DNA of 64,000 nucleotides. Source: Epiperipatus broadwayi (Eukaryota; Onychophora; Udeonychophora; Euonychophora; Peripatidae). The stretch lies in the NCBI GenBank assembly GCA_028023455.1, contig JAQFVV010007209.1:1-64000 (forward strand). Reading direction: 5' to 3'. The translations under genes and the position numbers were made by a program. The stretch's first letter is position 1, and the number at the start of each line of letters is the position of its first letter. This document shows, piece by piece, positions 21,251 through 34,147 of this stretch. The notes under the pieces were generated by a model. It was not told the DNA's origin. It ran no database searches and saw only the letters and a program-made list of their open reading frames with translations.

Positions 21251-22855
21251 TCAATGTCTAAACTATCATGACTCTAGTGTAATATGTGTATGCATGACTT
21301 CTGATGAATGATCTATACATTTTTAAAATTTTATTAAAAAAATAAAATAGTGCTAGACAATATTACTTTATTTGTCTGAATATGACACCTATTATCATCT
21401 TAAAAGTTTGTTTATTGAAATGCAGTCACAGAATAATTCAGGTTCACGATAGTTTAATCTATAATAAAAGGGTATTATGAATTGTTACTTGGCAAGGGAA
21501 TATTTTAAATGAAATGTATTGCTCAGCTTATGATTTAAGCTATCGCTATTTTATTTCTTTAGACCAAACATTTGTTAAGGTTGGATGATTTAGACAGGTT
21601 ACTTATAAAATAAGTTATCTAAATGTTTAAACCAGTATCTCCACTCTGTATATTTTGTTTAATAACTCATCCAAATGTTTTCTAAAACTATAGATTGTTT
21701 GTTAGTGAGGTCATGATATGCCACTTATGGTGACATCCTACAAGATATTTAAACAGCACCTATGCTTGGCAAATAACATTCAATAACAGTGTTAATAAAT
21801 TTTGCTTGTGTTGTATTTAAATATAATAAATGTACTTGTTATTATTTAGCTCTAGTTTCTGTTTTTCTAAGTGCAATTTGTCTTGTTTTCACAATTCTTA
21901 TTTATGACAGAAATCTTGGTGAATCAAGATCGATTTTATGCAAATCCAATATCTTGATGATATTAAAAATGCAAATATTTTATAAATGCTTCTGTTCCAA
22001 GATGGAATCAAAAGAAATTAATATTTATTCAATTGTGCTTTGGATTTACAAAAATCAATTTATTGTATTATTGATGGGGTAGTAGAATGATATAAAAGAT
22101 ACCCTTTAATTTCTATTATTTCAAGTGGTGAATAAAAGGCTATAATTTTCTAATTTTATACAATTTGTTTATGCAATTGTCAAGCAGATTAAATACTTCT
22201 TTATGTAATGATTATTGTTATTATAGTACATTTAGGATACATTAGCTTATAAGAGAAGTGTAAGTCTCCTAGAGTCTGCCAGGATATCAGTCATTTCACA
22301 AAACAACAGTATACTTTTCCAAAATTAACAGAATAACCCTGAGATCATTATTTATTATATAATTGATCATTAATTAATTCATTTACATTATAATTCTGGT
22401 GGCAGCTAAAGAAATTCATTATTATTTATTGTACTATTAGAAAAGTACATTGCATTTATACTCTCCAAGAGTAGAGTAGACCAGATCATGTCAATGAATA
22501 ATTATTTGGTATTAGACAATTGTTATACAAGATATCAAAAAAAATATATATAAGGACTCCATTAGAAGTTACTTTAAGTGCAAATTATTTATTGTCAGAG
22601 AATATATTTTGATAAAGAAAAATTTATATTTTAAAAGTGTTATATAGGCAAGAGTGAAGTTTTGCCTCTTCCAGATATTCATTTGTTCTATATTATGTAT
22701 ATTATTATTGCTTACTAATCTCCTATTGTCTCAGTAGATGTTTCTATAGCAACAGTGATAGTGAAATAACCAACCACTGAGCTTAACCAAATTGATTATT
22801 TATTTGTATCATAATAATCATCATTAGTCTTGATCATCATTTTGGGATTGAGATT
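21251..22855. other. Gene-free AT-rich region
   Basis: No convincing coding sequence. A 97-codon open frame at 21789-22082 has low-complexity hydrophobic composition and no recognisable motif. Nothing else stands out. Confidence 0.45.
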
Positions 22856-22859
22856 AAGT

Positions 22860-23242
22860 ATGGTCTCTCTCTCTCTCTCTTTATATTTATTCTTTTTTTA
22901 TAATCATTAATTTATTTGGTTAGAATATATATATATATATAGCAAAGGGTGTAAATCACCCTTTCTCCAGGCTATGAATTAAAAGAACTCTAAAGATTGA
23001 ACAAAGGATTAAACACTCGTAACTATATTGTTTCAACCACCCTCCCTCTTTAAATAAAACAAAGCTTGAATTTAGCAGTTTATTTATTGCAGTATACATT
23101 CACAAACGCTTCCTTTTGAAGGTGCTGCTAAATTCTTGCTTTTCTTTATTTAAAAAACAAGTGTGCTAAAAGAACATAGCTATGGAATATTTAAAATATT
23201 TTATATATATTTCAGTTAGTGTTATATATTGTTTCTATATAT
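22860..23242. repeat. Microsatellites and small foldback left of LTR array
   Basis: A (CT)n tract lies at 22865-22882 and a (TA)n tract at 22926-22941. An imperfect inverted repeat (arms about 23049-23078 and 23126-23155, with GAATTTAGCAG against CTGCTAAATTC) precedes the LTR array. The last bases (TATAT) abut the first LTR and may contain its target-site duplication. Confidence 0.55.
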
Positions 23243-25872
23243 TGTACCGGTAAAATCACCATGCTTAATCACGCACAGTAATCCGAATTCAAACCCAGTC
23301 CATGTCTAGGAATAAATTCCAAAATGCAAACCAAATTCAAACCCAAACCCCTGGCATGACCAACCGATGAACAACGCAACAACGGTACGTGGTTTTCCCT
23401 TTACTAGCTCGTCGGAAAACACAGACTAAATTACCCTACAATCAGTTATTCATATATATCTTATATTCGAGATTTTGGTACGGTTAATAATTCAATATAT
23501 ATTTAAGTTGTCGATACAGACAGCAGGTGCTTAACTAGATTTCGAGAGTAATAAGACAAGAGAGACAAAAATAGATTAGATAAATTTTTAATAATTATTG
23601 AAATCATTGAATACTATGTACAGATACGGTAAAATTTTCATACGTATATTTCTAATAATTTGCTACTAGTCCTTAATAATCATTTTAGACTGATAGACAA
23701 AACGCATGCCAATATTTATATGTTTTAAATGGTCGTACGAGTTGATATGAGAATCAGAGTAATTTGAGCATTTAAAATATTCAATTACTATTTTATATTA
23801 AGTTGTTTGATTTTAATAGATTCAAACCATTACGTATACGGATAATTGGAGGAGGTTTTATATAAAAATATAATATAATAATGATGTACTGATGGTTGCA
23901 GAGCTTAAGATATACTACAATAATAACTTGCGGTGCATTGACGGAAGACCAGGCGGCTTGTACTTTGACAAGTCTTAATGCCCCCAAGTAGATCCGGGAC
24001 ACTACAACCAGCCGGGATCATTTTCGAACCCCGGTGATCCAAGAGATTATCTGGAGAAGAATTTCTTTCTTTCCAATTGGTAGTAAAAACGAGACGCCAA
24101 TTTAGGCGAAGGAAAAGGCACTGCCACAGTAACATCGAGGAAGAGTGATCGGAAGTGGACTTAAAGCGAAACTATATAAAACCTTGGTTATCTCTCCGTA
24201 ACATTTTCTACGCAACAATCTGATATGACTATTCAAAATAAAACATAGCGAAATCAAAAGATCACAAAAGTAACGATTAATTAATTTCACTCTGAAACCC
24301 ATAACTCCCCAGGTTGTTCGGAAGGTAATAATAGTAACAAAAATATTCACTTTATATTATTACTCCGTTCATATATAAAAAATAACATAATAAAAATTTA
24401 GACTTTATTTTATATTTGTTATTTGGAGCAAAGATTAAAATATCATTTTGACAAAATAAAAGGAACAATGCAGGTACTTGAATATTTCTCAACTCAACAT
24501 AAACGAACCAATTTTTTTTTAGTTCGATAAAAGAAAATTACTTTTAAAATGAATATACTAATAATACTATGAAACAAACTTTAATGGCTTTAACTAGAGT
24601 TGAAAAATATTATTATTGGCATCGCTTTGTTTGTAAATGTAAGTAATAATAAAAATATAAGTATATTCACTAATGAATTACTATTAGGCACAAAATATTA
24701 GTAAATTATCATCTAAAGACTAGAGCACAGAAATATTAGAGAAGAAATTTACTGACAGGCTTTAGTGTAACATTTTAACGAAGGAAAGCAAGAAATTTAC
24801 ATGTAATTACCTAGATTAATTCATAACAGATTAAATAATAAAATTATTAAGCTTAGAGGAAAGTTAAAAAGTTCATGTAACAAGAGTTACCATTCTTCTT
24901 CGTCCGGCTTTTCTCCTTGCGGTAATGTTTATGCAGAACGTAGGCGCGCATTTTGGATTCCTTAGAACGGCATGATTAATTTAAAGGTTGGAATTGAGAA
25001 AACTGGAAGCACAGGAAACATTATGGATCAGCGGCTCGAAAGATTTAAATCGGCAGAACAGGGATCAGCTTCTTGGACTTAGCCCAACATTATTGCAATT
25101 TACCGGGCAACTTCTTAATCACAGTTGAGATGATTTCTCTGGCACAACTACTTTGCTGTAGCCCGAGACGGTCTACCCACAGCAAAGTCAAAAAGTAGAG
25201 TCCCCTAGTATATTATAACATAAGATGGCTACGGTTGATCACTCTGCATAGTTTTTGTTCATGACTCCGCCTCCTTTGATTTTCTGGCCTCCAGCAATAT
25301 CTAATTTTGGCTATACAATTGCATTCGCCTTTCTTGATAAGAGTCCTACATTTCTCATTTCCATTGTTTGATTTACATTTATTTCTAAATTCAATACATG
25401 ATTCTAAATTGACAAACTAAATAATTACATAGGAATTCGTGAATACAAAATTGAAATTCATTATCTTAACTTTCAAAGTACAAACTAATTATTCTATACA
25501 TTTTGTACACGTAAGATTTGACTAAAAATACCGATCAAAGGAATGTGACTTTTGATCAGCATTTTTAAATGACTTTGTATAATTTTGAAAGATTTAAAAT
25601 TAAAAAAAAAATATTCACGCAATGAAACTTTTAAATTGAGCGAATATAAACCTACAAACCACACACATGAATATTATTTATCATGATTTGTAATATTTAT
25701 ACTTGTAATATTTACATTAAATTCTTTTAAACAAAGCATAAAATAACTAACTTAAAATTTATGTGGCCTGGAATAGAAAAAGCCTCATTGCGGGTAAATA
25801 GTGATTTAGAATTACCGTACTTCAAAATGAAAACTATGAAACTAAGATCGATCCTTCGATCTGTCTGTTTCA
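23243..25872 (-). repeat. LTR 1 (outer, 3'-most in element orientation)
   Basis: A 2630-bp LTR, unusually long and almost as long as the internal region. It carries private differences from the other two, for example GTCCATGTC where they have GTCCACGTC and GACCAGGCGG where they have GACCGGGCGG. Small open frames inside (for example 24102-24350) recur in all copies but show no family motif and I do not regard them as genes. Confidence 0.85.
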
Positions 25873-25881
25873 TTTCTTCCT
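25873..25881 (-). promoter_or_regulatory. Candidate polypurine tract, unit 1
   Basis: In coding orientation this reads AGGAAGAAA directly before the LTR's TGAAACAG. LTR elements use such a tract to prime plus-strand DNA. The same tract is at 31366-31374 in unit 2. Confidence 0.6.
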
Positions 25882-26086
25882 ACTTAAAAAAAAATAACAA
25901 AAAAAATGTTTATACATATTTTACTGACTTACATTTCATTACAAAGTTGACCGACTTTGGAGAACAGTCTGGGTGAGAGTTTGAACCTAAACATGGGTGT
26001 GAAATGATACATTTTATCAATCATTTGTATATTAATATCCATTGTTCTTTACTCATCATCTGAAACATTTATAGCATAGTGGTCGT

Positions 26087-27241
26087 TTACCGGGTTATCC
26101 CAAAATTACTGTTTGTTTTCTCTGGTCTCCCTGGGTCAGGGGGTATATAAGGCTTTAATTGTCTCACGTTGTAATGACTCTGCTCCCATTCCCTTTTTGT
26201 TGGAGACAAATCCCCATAATCAATCTGGTTTAAAAGCTCAATAGTTTTTTCAAACGACATGGGGCAGATTCCCAGCATCATTCTTTGTATCCACGGTGGT
26301 AAATTATGCACAATAATCCGGATAATGTGCTGATCAGTGTACTTAAAAGCAGTAAGAGATTTAAGTACTGTCACTTGGTGAATGAAGAATGCTGCATAAC
26401 CCTGTCTGTTGTTCTCATTATATTTTTGACTTGAGAGCTTGTGTAAAAGTCCCTCCTGCTTCTCTTCACTCCAATACCTTTTTAAAAGGGCATTTTCGTA
26501 ACCTTGGATTGTAATCGGTGGATTTTTCAATAATTTCCACCAAGCCTTCGCGGATTCTTTTAGATAATGGCTGGCCACTGTTATTTTCTCCTTCTCGGTC
26601 ATTTGGTGTAAGCATAAAAACTCCTTGACACTATCCAAATGTACATCTGGATTTTCTCCGGGGTCGCCTTTAAATATTTGAATTTGAATGGATGATCCAA
26701 AGTATGGTATATTACTCGTCCTTATTTGTGGATTTATTGTCTGCTCTACTTTTATTTCTTTTCCTTTGATAGCAGTTTCCCTTGCCCCTCTTGGTTTTTC
26801 AATTTGACCCTGCCTCTCAGTTTGCATCTCCGACTCATCATTACTAACTTCTACCTTCTGGCTTGTTTTCTCTTCGCTGACTTCCTCGCTCGGAATTTCT
26901 AACTCCTTCGGTATGGTTTGGGCATCTTCTTCCTTCTTTGTTTTGCTATTGGATTCCTCTTCCCGATCTGGTTTACCGTCAATCCCCATACGCCCTTCTT
27001 CAATTCTCAACATCTGCTCCATCATAGCCATCATAAGTTTTCTATCCTCTCTCATCTCCTCGAGAATCGCGTAAAACTTCCCATCATCATCGTGAACCCT
27101 CTGCTTGGCCTTCTTCTCTAACCGTCTACAACTTTTTCTTTTATCAGAATATTTTTTTAAAACAATCTCATGATCACTGGATGTGTCTGATGTTTCTGCG
27201 CTATTTCCAGATGATTTACTGTTCCCTTCTATTTCTGCCAT
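26087..27241 (-). CDS. Gag-like capsid protein, copy 1 (no pol)
   Basis: An intact 384-codon frame, the only gene in the internal region. The N-terminal half is charged: a Ser/Asp-rich start, a basic segment (KRKSCRRLEKKAKQR), a probable coiled coil (AILEEMREDRKLMMAMMEQML) and a Glu/Lys-rich linker. Residues about 185-350 look like a Ty3-type Gag capsid domain: IFKGDPGENPDVHLDSV, then SHYLKESAKAWWKLL, LKRYW and HNLPPWIQRMML. Such proteins build the retroelement particle. There is no CCHC knuckle; the protein ends shortly after the capsid region (SNFGITR). Only about 210 bp separate the stop from the polypurine tract, so protease, RT and integrase are absent rather than mutated. The frame is undamaged. 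Confidence 0.85.
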   Translation of the reverse strand: MAEIEGNSKSSGNSAETSDTSSDHEIVLKKYSDKRKSCRRLEKKAKQRVHDDDGKFYAILEEMREDRKLMMAMMEQMLRIEEGRMGIDGKPDREEESNSKTKKEEDAQTIPKELEIPSEEVSEEKTSQKVEVSNDESEMQTERQGQIEKPRGARETAIKGKEIKVEQTINPQIRTSNIPYFGSSIQIQIFKGDPGENPDVHLDSVKEFLCLHQMTEKEKITVASHYLKESAKAWWKLLKNPPITIQGYENALLKRYWSEEKQEGLLHKLSSQKYNENNRQGYAAFFIHQVTVLKSLTAFKYTDQHIIRIIVHNLPPWIQRMMLGICPMSFEKTIELLNQIDYGDLSPTKREWEQSHYNVRQLKPYIPPDPGRPEKTNSNFGITR

Positions 27242-27672
27242 TTTATATTCTTTTATTAATTATATGTGTAATTCTAGCACGTGAATTAGTTATTTGCGAA
27301 ATATTTTTTTATTTATATATATTCATAAAAGATACTGATCCCTGATCCTATATGCCAAATCCTCCCCTGCTGCTGATACTGTTCCCACCTTTCTCATCCA
27401 GTTTGTGTGTCTTCCTTCCTTTCTCTTTTTTTCTTTCGCCTACGTTCCGATTGATTTCTGTTATATAAAACCCTTTTTTTTTTTTTTTTTTTATGTATAT
27501 ATGATATGATAACGTGTATCTAAATTATTAATAAGGGAAGAGAAAAACTTTATTTCACCCAGTTCGAACTGTTCTCCTCAGTCCTATAAAACAAAACATA
27601 TTAACAATTAGTATATAACACAATAATATTCTTATAATACTGTCAGTAACTCTCTCTCTCTCTCTCTCTCTA

Positions 27673-27756
<84 letters not shown>

Positions 27757-28736
27757 CATTTCTCTCTTTTATAGACCAAACAAAAAACTCACCACTGCTG
27801 TATGGACAAACATATTTGCTGACAAATTTATTTGAAAGGCGCCAGCCAGCAACATGTGACCAATAGATAATTTAATCCACTGATCCCCCAAATATATACT
27901 TATTACGTGACTTAATAAAACCATTTGATTCAAGAACATAATGTTTTATGTAGAATGTTTAATATTAACGCTACTTCTGCGGGGTTATCAATTACAATTT
28001 CAAGTTTCTATAACGTAAGTGTATATACCCTTAACACTTTGCCGACTGTATCTGGCTGATTGGTGTTATACAAAAAAAACTTAACCTAAACGGTTACTCT
28101 ACTTAATACCGGATAGCACATATTCTGGCCAATAACTTTATTCAACTGACATTTATGTTATGCACTGACTTTGATAAGATTTCTATATTAAACAATATAT
28201 ATACACACATACACGCGTTTATTTTTAAGACATGAAAAGTAATCCTACTTTCTTTGCTTTTTTTTTTTCTAAAAAAAAAATTTCAAACAACAAAAAAAAA
28301 ATGAACTTGCAAAAGGATTTATGAAATAACATTCGTTTATTTTGAATTAAATAAACGCACAAAATCGCAATACAGGTTTTCACTTGCTTTGAAACCATTC
28401 CTCAATATTTTTGTCATTAAAACAAAACTTCAAAGTCGCTTTCACACTTTTTTTTTTCAAAAAAAAATCTCACTATATTATCTTAACAATATTAGAAGGC
28501 AATCTATTCAACTGAAACTACTTGAAAGCAAGGGTGAAAAAAAAATTTAGTATATTTGACTTACTCAAAACATCGTTTTAAACTTCGCATTTTAATAACG
28601 CAAAATATATATATCTCAACGGTATGAAAAAAAAATCGAGTATTTCTATAATTTAATATTTACTCTTGTTCACTCTGCAGGGTGTGGGAGATTTCTTCAT
28701 CAGAGCACCACGGAGGGCATCCAAAATTTTAACTAC
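27242..28736 (-). other. 5' leader of unit 1, with microsatellite
   Basis: A 1.5-kb non-coding leader between the upstream LTR and gag, with poly-T/poly-A runs and a (TC)n(TA)n tract at about 27647-27752. That tract is much shorter in unit 2 (about 33140-33164), which explains most of the length difference between the two internal regions (2864 against 2782 bp). The first part after the LTR is the least AT-rich and contains the candidate primer-binding site. Confidence 0.6.
28706..28723 (-). promoter_or_regulatory. Candidate tRNA primer-binding site, unit 1
   Basis: In coding orientation a TGG-initial segment (TGGATGCCCTCCGTGG) begins 14 bases after the LTR end. Primer-binding sites normally start TGG and lie close to the 5' LTR, so this is the best candidate, but I cannot match it to a named tRNA. 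The unit 2 equivalent starts at 34134 and has one base change (TGGACGCC). Confidence 0.35.
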
Positions 28737-31365
28737 TGTACCGGTAAAATCACCATGCTTAATCACGCACAGTAATCCGAATTCAAACCCAGTCCACGTC
28801 TAGGAATAAATTCCAAAATGCAAACCAAATTCAAACCCAAACCCCTGGCATGACCAACCGATGAACAACGCAACAACGGTACGTGGTTTTCCCTTTACTA
28901 GCTCGTCGGAAAACACAGACTAAATTACCCTACAATCAGTTATTCATATATATCTTATATTCGAGATTTTGGTACGGTTAATAATTCAATATATATTTAA
29001 GTTGTCGATACAGACAGCAGGTGCTTAACTAGATTTCGAGAGTAATAAGACAAGAGAGACAAAAATAGATTAGATAAATTTTTAATAATTATTGAAATCA
29101 TTGAATACTATGTACAGATACGGTAAAATTTTCATACGTATATTTCTAATAATTTGCTACTAGTCCTTAATAATCATTTTAGACTGATAGACAAAACGCA
29201 TGCCAATATTTATATGTTTTAAATGGTCGTACGAGTTGATATGAGAATCAGAGTAATTTGAGCATTTAAAATATTCAATTACTATTTTATATTAAGTTGT
29301 TTGATTTTAATAGATTCAAACCATTACGTATACGGATAATTGGAGGAGGTTTTATATAAAAATATAATATAATAATGATGTACTGATGGTTGCAGAGCTT
29401 AAGATATACTACAATAATAACTTGCGGTGCATTGACGGAAGACCGGGCGGCTTGTACTTTGACAAGTCTTAATGCCCCCAAGTAGATCCGGGACACTACA
29501 ACCAGCCGGGATCATTTTCGAACCCCGGTGATCCAAGAGATTATCTGGAGAAGAATTTCTTTCTTTCCAATTGGTAGTAAAAACGAGACGCCAATTTAGG
29601 CGAAGGAAAAGGCACTGCCACAGTAACATCGAGGAAGAGTGATCGGAAGTGGACTTAAAGCGAAACTATATAAAACCTTGGTTATCTCTCCGTAACATTT
29701 TCTACGCAACAATCTGATATGACTATTCAAAATAAAACATAGCGAAATCAAAAGATCACAAAAGTAACGATTAATTAATTTCACTCTGAAACCCATAACT
29801 CCCCAGGTTGTTCGGAAGGTAATAATAGTAACAAAAATATTCACTTTATATTATTACTCCGTTCATATATAAAAAATAACATAATAAAAATTTAGACTTT
29901 ATTTTATATTTGTTATTTGGAGCAAAGATTAAAATATCATTTTGACAAAATAAAAGGAACAATGCAGGTACTTGAATATTTCTCAACTCAACATAAACGA
30001 ACCAATTTTTTTTAGTTCGATAAAAGAAAATTACTTTTAAAATGAATATACTAATAATACTATGAAATAAACTTTAATGGCTTTAACTAGAGTTGAAAAA
30101 TATTATTATTGGCATCGCTTTGTTTGTAAATGTAAGTAATAATAAAAATATAAGTATATTCACTAATGAATTACTATTAGGCACAAAATATTAGTAAATT
30201 ATCATCTAAAGACTAGAGCACAGAAGTATTAGAGAAGAAATTTACTGACAGGCTTTAGTGTAACATTTTAACGAAGGAAAGCAAGAAATTTACATGTAAT
30301 TACCTAGATTAATTCATAACAGATTAAATAATAAAATTATTAAGCTTAGAGGAAAGTTAAAAAGTTCATGTAACAAGAGTTACCATTCTTCTTCGTCCGG
30401 CTTTTCTCCTTGCGGTAATGTTTATGCAGAACGTAGGCGCGCATTTTGGATTCCTTAGAACGGCATGATTAATTTAAAGGTTGGAATTGAGAAAACTGGA
30501 AGCACAGGAAACATTATGGATCAGCGGCTCGAAAGATTTAAATCGGCAGAACAGGGATCAGCTTCTTGGACTTAGCCCAACATTATTGCAATTTACCGGG
30601 CAACTTCTTAATCACAGTTGAGATGATTTCTCTGGCACAACTACTTTGCTGTAGCCCGAGACGGTCTACCCACAGCAAAGTCAAAAAGTAGAGTCCCCTA
30701 GTATATTATAACATAAGATGGCTACGGTTGATCACTCTGCATAGTTTTTGTTCATGACTCCGCCTCCTTTGATTTTCTGGCCTCCAGCAATATCTAATTT
30801 TGGCTATACAATTGCATTCGCATTTCTTGATAAGAGTCCTACATTTCTCATTTCCATTGTTTGATTTACATTTATTTCTAAATTCAATACATGATTCTAA
30901 ATTGACAAACTAAATAATTACATAGGAATTCGTGAATACAAAATTGAAATTCATTATCTTAACTTTCAAAGTACAAACTAATTATTCTATACATTTTGTA
31001 CACGTAAGATTTGACTAAAAATACCGATCAAAGGAATGTGACTTTTGATCAGCATTTTTAAATGACTTTGTATAATTTTGAAAGATTTAAAATTAAAAAA
31101 AAAATATACACGCAATGAAACTTTTAAATTGAGCGAATATAAACCTACAAACCACACACACGAATATTATTTATCATGATTTGTAATATTTATACTTGTA
31201 ATATTTACATTAAATTCTTTTAAACAAAGCATAAAATAACTAACTTAAAATTTATGTGGCCTGGAATAGAAAAAGCCTCATTGCGGGTAAATAGTGATTT
31301 AGAATTACCGTACTTCAAAATGAAAACTATGAAACTAAGATCGATCCTTCGATCTGTCTGTTTCA
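28737..31365 (-). repeat. LTR 2 (shared middle LTR)
   Basis: A 2629-bp LTR, the 5' LTR of unit 1 and 3' LTR of unit 2. At sites such as GTCCACGTC, GACCGGGCGG, ATATACACGC and CACACACGAAT it agrees with LTR 3 and not LTR 1. Confidence 0.85.
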
Positions 31366-31374
31366 TTTCTTCCT
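31366..31374 (-). promoter_or_regulatory. Candidate polypurine tract, unit 2
   Basis: Same AGGAAGAAA tract immediately upstream of LTR 2 in coding orientation. Confidence 0.6.
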
Positions 31375-31580
31375 ACTTAAAAAAAAATAACAAAAAAAAA
31401 TGTTTATACATATTTTACTGACTTACATTTCATTACAAAGTTGACCGACTTTGGAGAACAGTCTGGGTGAGAGTTTGAACCTAAACATGGGTGTGAAATG
31501 ATACATTTTATCAATCATTTGTATATTAATATCCATTGTTCTTTACTCATCATCTGAAACATTTATAGCATAGTGGTCGT

Positions 31581-32735
31581 TTACCGGGTTATCCCAAAAT
31601 TACTGTTTGTTTTCTCTGGTCTCCCTGGGTCAGGGGGTATATAAGGCTTTAATTGTCTCACGTTGTAATGACTCTGCTCCCATTCCCTTTTTGTTGGAGA
31701 CAAATCCCCATAATCAATCTGGTTTAAAAGCTCAATAGTTTTTTCAAACGACATGGGGCAGATTCCCAGCATCATTCTTTGTATCCACGGTGGTAAATTA
31801 TGCACAATAATCCGGATAATGTGCTGATCAGTGTACTTAAAAGCAGTAAGAGATTTAAGTACTGTCACTTGGTGAATGAAGAATGCTGCATAACCCTGTC
31901 TGTTGTTCTCATTATATTTTTGACTTGAGAGCTTGTGTAAAAGTCCCTCCTGCTTCTCTTCACTCCAATACCTTTTTAAAAGGGCATTTTCGTAACCTTG
32001 GATTGTAATCGGTGGATTTTTCAATAATTTCCACCAAGCCTTCACGGATTCTTTTAGATAATGGCTGGCCACTGTTATTTTCTCCTTCTCGGTCATTTGG
32101 TGTAAGCATAAAAACTCCTTGACACTATCCAAATGTACATCTGGATTTTCTCCGGGGTCGCCTTTAAATATTTGAATTTGAATGGATGATCCAAAGTATG
32201 GTATATTACTCGTCCTTATTTGTGGATTTATTGTCTGCTCTACTTTTATTTCTTTTCCTTTGATAGCAGTTTCCCTTGCCCCTCTTGGTTTTTCAATTTG
32301 ACCCTGCCTCTCAGTTTGCATCTCCGACTCATCATTACTAACTTCTACCTTCTGGCTTGTTTTCTCTTCGCTGACTTCCTCGCTCGGAATTTCTAACTCC
32401 TTCGGTATGGTTTGGGCATCTTCTTCCTTCTTTGTATTGCTATTGGATTCCTCTTCCCGATCTGGTTTACCGTCAATCCCCATATGCCCTTCTTCAATTC
32501 TCAACATCCGCTCCATCATAGCCATCATAAGTTTTCTATCCTCTCTCATCTCCTCGAGAATCGCGTAAAACTTCCCATCATCATCGTGAACCCTCTGCTT
32601 GGCCTTCTTCTCTAACCGTCTACAACTTTTTCTTTTATCAGAATATTTTTTTAAAACAATCTCATGATCACTGGATGTGTCTGATGTTTCTGCGCTATTT
32701 CCAGATGATTTACTGTTCCCTTCTATTTCTGCCAT
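31581..32735 (-). CDS. Gag-like capsid protein, copy 2 (no pol)
   Basis: An intact 384-codon frame differing from copy 1 at four residues that I can count: MMERML for MMEQML, GHMG for GRMG, SNSNT for SNSKT and ESVKAWW for ESAKAWW. Domain layout is as in copy 1: basic and coiled-coil N-terminus, acidic linker, Gag capsid region and no zinc knuckle. It sits between LTR 3 (its 5' LTR) and LTR 2. Two undamaged copies imply either a recent tandem origin or selection on the protein. Confidence 0.85.
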   Translation of the reverse strand: MAEIEGNSKSSGNSAETSDTSSDHEIVLKKYSDKRKSCRRLEKKAKQRVHDDDGKFYAILEEMREDRKLMMAMMERMLRIEEGHMGIDGKPDREEESNSNTKKEEDAQTIPKELEIPSEEVSEEKTSQKVEVSNDESEMQTERQGQIEKPRGARETAIKGKEIKVEQTINPQIRTSNIPYFGSSIQIQIFKGDPGENPDVHLDSVKEFLCLHQMTEKEKITVASHYLKESVKAWWKLLKNPPITIQGYENALLKRYWSEEKQEGLLHKLSSQKYNENNRQGYAAFFIHQVTVLKSLTAFKYTDQHIIRIIVHNLPPWIQRMMLGICPMSFEKTIELLNQIDYGDLSPTKREWEQSHYNVRQLKPYIPPDPGRPEKTNSNFGITR

Positions 32736-34147
32736 TTTATATTCTTTTATTAATTATATGTGTAATTCTAGCACGTGAATTAGTTATTTGCGAAATATTT
32801 TTTTATTTATATATATTCATAAAAGATACTGATCCCTGATCCTATATGCCAAATCCTCCCCCGCTGCTGATACTGTTCCCACCTTTCTCATCCAGTTTGT
32901 GTGTCTTCCTTCCTTTCTCTTTTTTTTCTTTCGCCTACGTTCCGATTGATTTCTGTTATATAAAACCCCCCTTTTTTTTTTTATGTATATATGATATGAT
33001 AACGTGTATCTAAATTATTAATAAGGGAAGAGAAAAACTTTATTTCACCCAGTTCGAACTGTTCTCCTCAGTCCTATAAAACAAAACATATTAACAATTA
33101 GTATATAACACAATAATATTCTTATAATACTGTCAGTAACTCTCTCTCTATATATATATATATCACCATTTCTCTCTTTTATAGACCAAACAAAAAACTC
33201 ACCACTGCTGTATGGACAAACATATTTGCTGACAAATTTATTTGAAAGGCGCCAGCCAGCAACATGTGACCAATAGATAATTTAATCCACTGATCCCCCA
33301 AATATATACTTATTACGTGACTTAATAAAACCATTTGATTCAAGAACATAATGTTTTATGTAGAATGTTTAATATTAACGCTACTTCTGCGGGGTTATCA
33401 ATTACAATTTCAAGTTTCTATAACGTAAGTGTATATACCCTTAACACTTTGCCGACTGTATCTGGCTGATTGGTGTTATACAAAAAAAAACTTAACCTAA
33501 ACGGTTACTCTACTTAATACCGGATAGCACATATTCTGGCCAATAACTTTATTCAACTGACATTTATGTTATGCACTGACTTTGATAAGATTTCTATATT
33601 AAACAATATATATACACACATACACGCGTTTATTTTTAAGACATGAAAAGTAATCCTACTTTCTTTGCTTTTTTTTTTTCAAAAAAAAAATTTCAAACAA
33701 CAAAAAAAATGAACTTGCAAAAGGATTTATGAAATAACATTCGTTTATTTTGAATTAAATAAACGCACAAAATCGCAATACAGGTTTTCACTTGCTTTGA
33801 AACCATTTCTCAATATTTTTGTCGTTAAAACAAAACTTCAAAATCGCTTTCACACTTTTTTTTCTTCAAAAAAAAAATCTCACTATATTATCTTAACAAT
33901 ATTAGAAGGCAATCTATTCAACTGAAACTACTTGAAAGCAAGGGTGAAAAAAAAATTTAGTATATTTGACTTACTCAAAACATCGTTTTAAACTTCGCAT
34001 TTTAATAACGCAAAATATATATATCTCAACGGTATGAAAAAAAAAATCGAGTATTTCTATAATTTAATATTTACTCTTGTTCACTCTGCAGGGTGTGGGA
34101 GATTTCTTCATCAGAGCACCACGGAGGGCGTCCAAAATTTTAACTAC
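32736..34147 (-). other. 5' leader of unit 2
   Basis: Non-coding leader nearly identical to that of unit 1, apart from homopolymer lengths and the contracted TC/TA tract. The candidate primer-binding segment lies at 34117-34134, 13 bases from LTR 3. Confidence 0.6.

Noticed and set aside
21789-22082. 97-codon frame as a possible host gene
   Set aside because: Low-complexity hydrophobic translation, no motif, and no splice or promoter context.
24010-24050. tRNA T-arm-like stretch in the LTR (TTTTCGAACCCCGGTGATCC)
   Set aside because: The pairing gives a 13-base loop rather than a T-loop of 7, no tRNA body is present upstream and it lies inside the LTR rather than beside it, so it is neither a tRNA gene nor the primer site.
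23793-24350. Small overlapping open frames recurring in all three LTR copies (also 29287-29844 and 34698-35255)
   Set aside because: They recur only because the LTR is repeated. They are short, lack family motifs and overlap one another in different frames.
26918-27121. Plus-strand 67-codon frame opposite gag (and 32412-32615)
   Set aside because: It is antisense to gag, and its conservation follows from the tandem copies.
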